This document shows, piece by piece, positions 6,244 through 6,746 of a stretch of 6,746 bases of DNA. Where the stretch lies: positions 1 through 6,746 of the forward strand of contig CAMYMP010000003.1 of assembly GCA_947259435.1 (NCBI GenBank). The letters are read 5' to 3'. The position numbers and the translations under genes are program-made. This stretch comes from an uncultured Woeseiaceae bacterium. Lineage in GTDB: Bacteria; Pseudomonadota; Gammaproteobacteria; Woeseiales; Woeseiaceae. The notes under the pieces were generated by a model that searched no databases, was not told the origin of the DNA, and saw nothing but the letters and a program-made list of their open reading frames with translations. Every line of letters begins with the position of its first letter. Position 1 is the stretch's first letter.

Positions 6244-6288
6244 GCCTGGACTCGATCCGGGACTCTAGTATATCTGTCGAGACCAGGC
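6244..6288. repeat. Spaced inverted repeat upstream of the Sel1 gene
   Basis: GCCTGGACTCGA (6244-6255) and TCGAGACCAGGC (6277-6288) are reverse complements at 11 of 12 positions, separated by 21 nt. The arm centres are 33 bp apart, close to three helical turns. They flank a TATACT box on the minus strand, so they could be a split operator. Alternatively they form an RNA hairpin if transcription starts further upstream. Confidence 0.5.
6267..6272 (-). promoter_or_regulatory. Candidate -10 box for the Sel1 gene
   Basis: TATACT on the minus strand matches the sigma-70 -10 consensus at 5 of 6 positions, 31 bp before the ATG at 6235. No good -35 box is found 16-18 nt upstream, so it would need an activator or is a chance match. 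Confidence 0.3.
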
Positions 6289-6380
6289 AGGAGTGCGACG
6301 GGCGTCAGACTAATCGATTGAACTGATACGGCGTGGAGCAGCGACGTTCTGAAGGGCGATTACTAAACTCTGCCGCCGGT

Positions 6381-6397
6381 CGGAGGGTAATCCTCCG
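6381..6397. repeat. Short GC-rich hairpin
   Basis: CGGAGG (6381-6386) and CCTCCG (6392-6397) form a perfect 6-bp stem with a GTAAT loop. An A-rich stretch follows on the plus strand. Neither flanking gene is transcribed into it from upstream in the usual orientation, so it is not an obvious terminator. Its role is unknown. Confidence 0.4.
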
Positions 6398-6516
6398 GAA
6401 AAATAGTTGATCTCAGAACTGGAATTTAGTCGTAGGCCATCCGCAGGAGCTTAGGCGACGTGGACTATCGATCCTGGCCGAATGCTGCCTGTCGTTTTCG
6501 TGGTTTCCAGCAAATT

Positions 6517-6549
6517 TAACGTCCGCTTTACCCCGTAGAGCAGACGTTA
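6517..6549. repeat. REP-like hairpin, 15-bp arms
   Basis: Arms at 6517-6531 and 6535-6549 are inverted repeats matching at 13 of 15 positions (one G-T wobble and one mismatch), with a CCC loop. The left arm carries AACGTCCGCTTTAC and the right arm GTAGAGCAGACGTT. The GTCCGCTTT / AGCAGAC elements resemble the reverse complement of copy A at 3739-3766, so I group it with the same family. It lies 20 bp before copy B. Confidence 0.6.
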
Positions 6550-6568
6550 GACTAGAATCAGCTAAATG

Positions 6569-6596
6569 GTCTGCTAATGACCCAAAGGAGCCGCTC
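6569..6596 (+). repeat. Short intergenic repeat, copy B
   Basis: It matches copy A (3739-3766) at 22 of 28 positions, including the ACCCAAAG core. A C-to-G change turns the usual CCCAAAGCAG into CCCAAAGGAG. This creates a Shine-Dalgarno-like AAAGGAG (6584-6590) 14 nt before the ATG at 6605. Confidence 0.55.
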
Positions 6597-6604
6597 GGAT
6601 TGGC

Positions 6605-6746
6605 ATGCGCATCTTGATTATTCTGGCGACTGTTTTCAGCTTTATTTCGACGGCCCTGCTTCTCTGCACGGGCATTACCCAGGCGCAAACAGTGCCCTAT
6701 TCTGAAATTGTTATTGGCGTCCCGGACGCCGAGGCACGGTCTGCCC
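6605..6746 (+). CDS. Partial gene: N-terminus of a secreted or signal-anchored protein
   Basis: Only the first 47 codons are in the window; the gene runs off the right edge. Residues 1-28 look like a signal peptide: MRI at the start, a hydrophobic core (LIILATVFSFISTALLLC, 3-20 plus Cys21), and a likely signal peptidase I site after TQAQ (25-28). The mature part begins TVPYSEIVIGVPDAEARSA. Cys21 is inside the hydrophobic segment and lacks a clear lipobox, so a lipoprotein is less likely. The product cannot be identified from so little sequence. The frame is closed by a TGA at 6578-6580, so ATG 6605 is the only ordinary start. The AAAGGAG ribosome-like site is 14 nt away, longer than usual. 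An ATT at 6599 would be better spaced but is a rare start codon. Confidence 0.6.
   Translation, partial: MRILIILATVFSFISTALLLCTGITQAQTVPYSEIVIGVPDAEARSA

Larger units (their letters stand above)
6236..6604. other. 369-bp divergent intergenic region
   Basis: No convincing gene lies here. It contains a candidate minus-strand -10 box, a spaced 12-bp inverted repeat, a GGAGG/CCTCC hairpin, a 15-bp-stem hairpin and one copy of the intergenic repeat, each listed separately. A minus-strand open frame across 6413-6688 reads through these repeats and is antisense to the following gene, so I do not call it. Confidence 0.6.

Noticed and set aside
6413..6688. 91-codon minus-strand open frame
   Set aside because: It reads through the REP-like hairpin and copy B, and it is antisense to the signal peptide of the partial gene. 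Such repeat-derived frames are usually spurious.
1..6746. Defence system, prophage, integron or CRISPR array
   Set aside because: There is no nuclease, integrase, transposase, Cas or phage structural motif, and no regularly spaced repeats. The recognisable genes are chromosomal conserved families.

Overview
The window looks like a chromosomal segment of a gammaproteobacterium, probably uncultured or environmental. Three things support this: a DUF3461 (YaeH/UPF0325-type) protein, a family mostly seen in gamma- and betaproteobacteria; a DUF3422 membrane protein, a proteobacterial family; and short intergenic repeats of a kind I recall as widespread in proteobacterial genomes. I see no phage, transposase, plasmid, CRISPR, tRNA or rRNA signature. 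It reads as mostly housekeeping or conserved-hypothetical chromosome, not an accessory island.

Layout, left to right. (1) 18-671 (+) encodes an iron-sulfur protein with one divergent 4Fe-4S domain followed by two CDGSH domains. 46 bp later comes a small lipoprotein with a cupin fold (718-1119, +). (2) A convergent junction of only 20 bp leads into a minus-strand pair: a DUF3461/YaeH-like protein (about 1140-1523) and, upstream of it, a DUF1697 protein (1652-2194). The YaeH-like gene has its own good promoter, with a perfect 14-bp palindrome over its -35 box. (3) Divergent from DUF1697 is a 450-residue DUF3422 protein (2322-3674, +), with a C-terminal coiled coil and two membrane helices. (4) A 74-residue protein of unknown function (3787-4011, +) sits between two short hairpin repeats. 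(5) A long minus-strand gene (4094-6235) encodes a polytopic membrane anchor fused to a large Sel1/TPR-like solenoid. (6) A 369-bp gap holds a candidate promoter, three hairpin-forming inverted repeats and another repeat copy. It leads into the start of a secreted or signal-anchored protein that runs off the right edge (6605-6746, +).

No single pathway links these genes. The only pair with suggestive proximity is the iron-sulfur protein and the cupin lipoprotein, which share a strand and may be co-transcribed. I do not see a convincing new multi-gene system. The points most worth following up are the repeat family around the 74-residue gene, the palindromic operator candidate at the YaeH-like gene, the triple-cluster iron-sulfur architecture, and the membrane-anchored Sel1 protein.
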